From contig NZ_PQSR01000018.1 of assembly GCF_002920635.1 (NCBI RefSeq), positions 1 through 64,000 of the forward strand: a stretch of DNA of 64,000 nt, written 5' to 3'. Made by a program: the position numbers and the translations under genes. This DNA comes from Streptomyces sp. Ru72. Its GTDB lineage: Bacteria > Actinomycetota > Actinomycetes > Streptomycetales > Streptomycetaceae. Shown here piece by piece: positions 62,885 to 64,000 of the stretch (position 1 is its first letter; each line of letters starts with the position of its first letter). Below the pieces are notes generated by a model. The model saw nothing but the letters and a program-made list of their open reading frames with translations. It searched no databases and was not told the DNA's origin.

Positions 62885-64000
62885 TTACTTGGTGTTGATG
62901 ACCTTGTCGATCGCGGCGTCCGCGTCCTTCGCGGCGGCCTCGACCGACTTCTTGCCGGTGCCGATGTCCTGCAGCATCGTCTGCAGGACCTGCGCCTTCT
63001 CGACCTGGCCCCAGCCGGGTGCCATGGGGACGAACCAGTTGGACTCGGCCGCGGTGGCCGGGACCGCCGTCGCCGGGTCGTTCTTCAGGGTCGCGAGGTC
63101 GGTCTTGTTGTTGGGCAGGTTGCCCTTGGCGATGAGACCCTTCTGGCCCTGCGACCCGGTGAAGGCGTTGATCCACTCGGCTGCCAGTGCCTGCGCCTTG
63201 GACTTGACCGGGATCGCCAGGTCGGAACCGCCCAGGAACACGGGCATGTTCTTGCCGGACGGACCGGGCATCACGAAGTTCTCGAGGCTGGTCTTCAGCT
63301 TGCCGCCGGTCTTGTCGGCCTTCGGGTCGGCCGCAGCCGCGCCCTCCCAGGCGGCGCCGAAGATCATGGCGGACTTGCCCTGGCCGTAGACGATGTACCG
63401 GTCGGACTCGTCCTTGGTCTTGTCGCCGTGCATGTACTTGTCGATGACCGTCTTGAACTCGCTGAGGCCCTTGAGGGACTCCGGCGAGGAGAGGCTGGCC
63501 TTCCACTGGCCGCCCTCCTGCTTGGCGATGGACCCGCCGGCGTCGTAGACGAAGGACATGGCCGCGTACCAGTCGCGCGTGGGCTGGTACCAGGCGCTGA
63601 ACCCGCTGCCCTCCTTCTTCTGGATCTTGTCCAGGTCGGCGGTGAGCTCCTGGTACGTCTTCGGCGGCGTCTTCACACCGACCGAAGCGGCGATGTCCTT
63701 GCGCCAGTTGGCGACGCGGCCCCCGGCGTAGTAAGGGACGCCGTAGGCCTTGCCGTCGTACGTGACGGACGACTTGAGGCCGTCCAGCCACTGGGCGGAG
63801 TTGTCGAACTTGGCCGTGTCCACGGGGGCGAAGGCGCCCTTGACCATGTAACCGAGCATCTCGGTGTTGCCCATCTCGACCACGTCGGGCGCCTTGTCGG
63901 TGGCGAGGACGGCGTCGAGCTTGGTGTTCTTGTCCGGCCAGCCGTAGTACTCGTGGTTGATCTTCAGGCCCGGGTGCTTCTTCAGCACCGCGTCGTCGGC
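62885..64000 (-). CDS. dasA: Chitobiose-binding protein DasA, N-terminus outside window
   Basis: The last 371 or so residues of a family 1 sugar-binding lipoprotein are visible; the signal peptide and lipobox lie beyond base 64000. Characteristic stretches are NTEMLGYMVKGAFAPVD, AYGVPYYAGGRVANWRKDIA, AMIFGAAWEGAAAADPKAD and LGGSDLAIPVKSKAQALAAEW in pattern. It is the substrate-binding part of the DasABC importer, specific for N,N'-diacetylchitobiose in S. coelicolor, and loss of dasA blocks normal development there. Its promoter and dre sites are not in the window. Confidence 0.95.
   Translation of the reverse strand, partial: ADDAVLKKHPGLKINHEYYGWPDKNTKLDAVLATDKAPDVVEMGNTEMLGYMVKGAFAPVDTAKFDNSAQWLDGLKSSVTYDGKAYGVPYYAGGRVANWRKDIAASVGVKTPPKTYQELTADLDKIQKKEGSGFSAWYQPTRDWYAAMSFVYDAGGSIAKQEGGQWKASLSSPESLKGLSEFKTVIDKYMHGDKTKDESDRYIVYGQGKSAMIFGAAWEGAAAADPKADKTGGKLKTSLENFVMPGPSGKNMPVFLGGSDLAIPVKSKAQALAAEWINAFTGSQGQKGLIAKGNLPNNKTDLATLKNDPATAVPATAAESNWFVPMAPGWGQVEKAQVLQTMLQDIGTGKKSVEAAAKDADAAIDKVINTK

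Overview
The window is a very GC-rich chromosomal segment from a Streptomyces (or very close actinomycete). The evidence is GC-rich third codon positions, a complete conservon, sodN/sodX, a WhiB-like protein, the das chitobiose transporter with a DasR-type operator, and a Family 2B encapsulin. From memory, the gene order matches the S. coelicolor stretch running from about SCO5302 (ftsW/rodA-like) down to SCO5232 (dasA), read in decreasing gene number. This is core-chromosome content: I see no insertion sequence, prophage, CRISPR array, rRNA or tRNA.

Layout. 1-3.8 kb: a 5'-cut and frameshifted sensor kinase, then a SEDS protein and class B PBP pair. 3.9-9.5 kb: DUF3291 and Uma2-like genes overlapping tail to tail, two divergent diiron proteins, a TetR regulator and a secreted coiled-coil protein. 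9.5-15.3 kb: a conservon (CvnA-B-C-D) followed by an FAD monooxygenase. 15.6-23.5 kb: a PP2C-like protein, MarR, Lon protease with a HAIR element, a rhomboid-like protein, a spermidine-synthase-fold protein and an OmpR/EnvZ-type two-component pair. 23.8-31.2 kb: the fused 2-oxoglutarate decarboxylase/dehydrogenase, a small DUF6104 protein, a DUF4097-PadR pair, and a ClpN-like/HTH pair behind a double palindromic operator. 31.2-43.2 kb: a quinone-oxidoreductase-like enzyme, malic enzyme, a polar amino-acid ABC transporter, a methyltransferase, a CGNR zinc finger protein, sodX/sodN, and a run of small regulators and VOC/GNAT proteins.

43.3-50.9 kb: a polyprenyl synthase downstream of a cyclic-nucleotide-domain Family 2B encapsulin, an ACC-deaminase-like enzyme, a CPA1 antiporter, a UBP zinc finger, and the anti-sigma/sigma-H pair. 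51.2-57 kb: a small membrane protein, a diacylglycerol-kinase-family lipid kinase, wblE, a PdtaS-type kinase, a candidate small RNA, and a divergent TetR/SDR pair. 57-64 kb: amino-sugar metabolism: a SIS isomerase, nagB behind a dre site, a GH3 hexosaminidase and dasCBA (dasA is cut by the window end).

How the genes work together. The last block is one pathway: DasABC imports chitobiose, the GH3 enzyme splits it, and NagB deaminates GlcN-6-P, with DasR as the logical controller. The stress and redox block (sigH, wblE, Lon, sodN) sits with candidate BldD, Crp and HspR sites. Many starts have a TANNNT-like hexamer 6-7 nt upstream, which suggests widespread leaderless transcription. The most striking system is the encapsulin shell with a linked prenyl-chain synthase carrying a disordered N-terminus. 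Two apparent 1-bp losses in the first 1.1 kb may be assembly errors.
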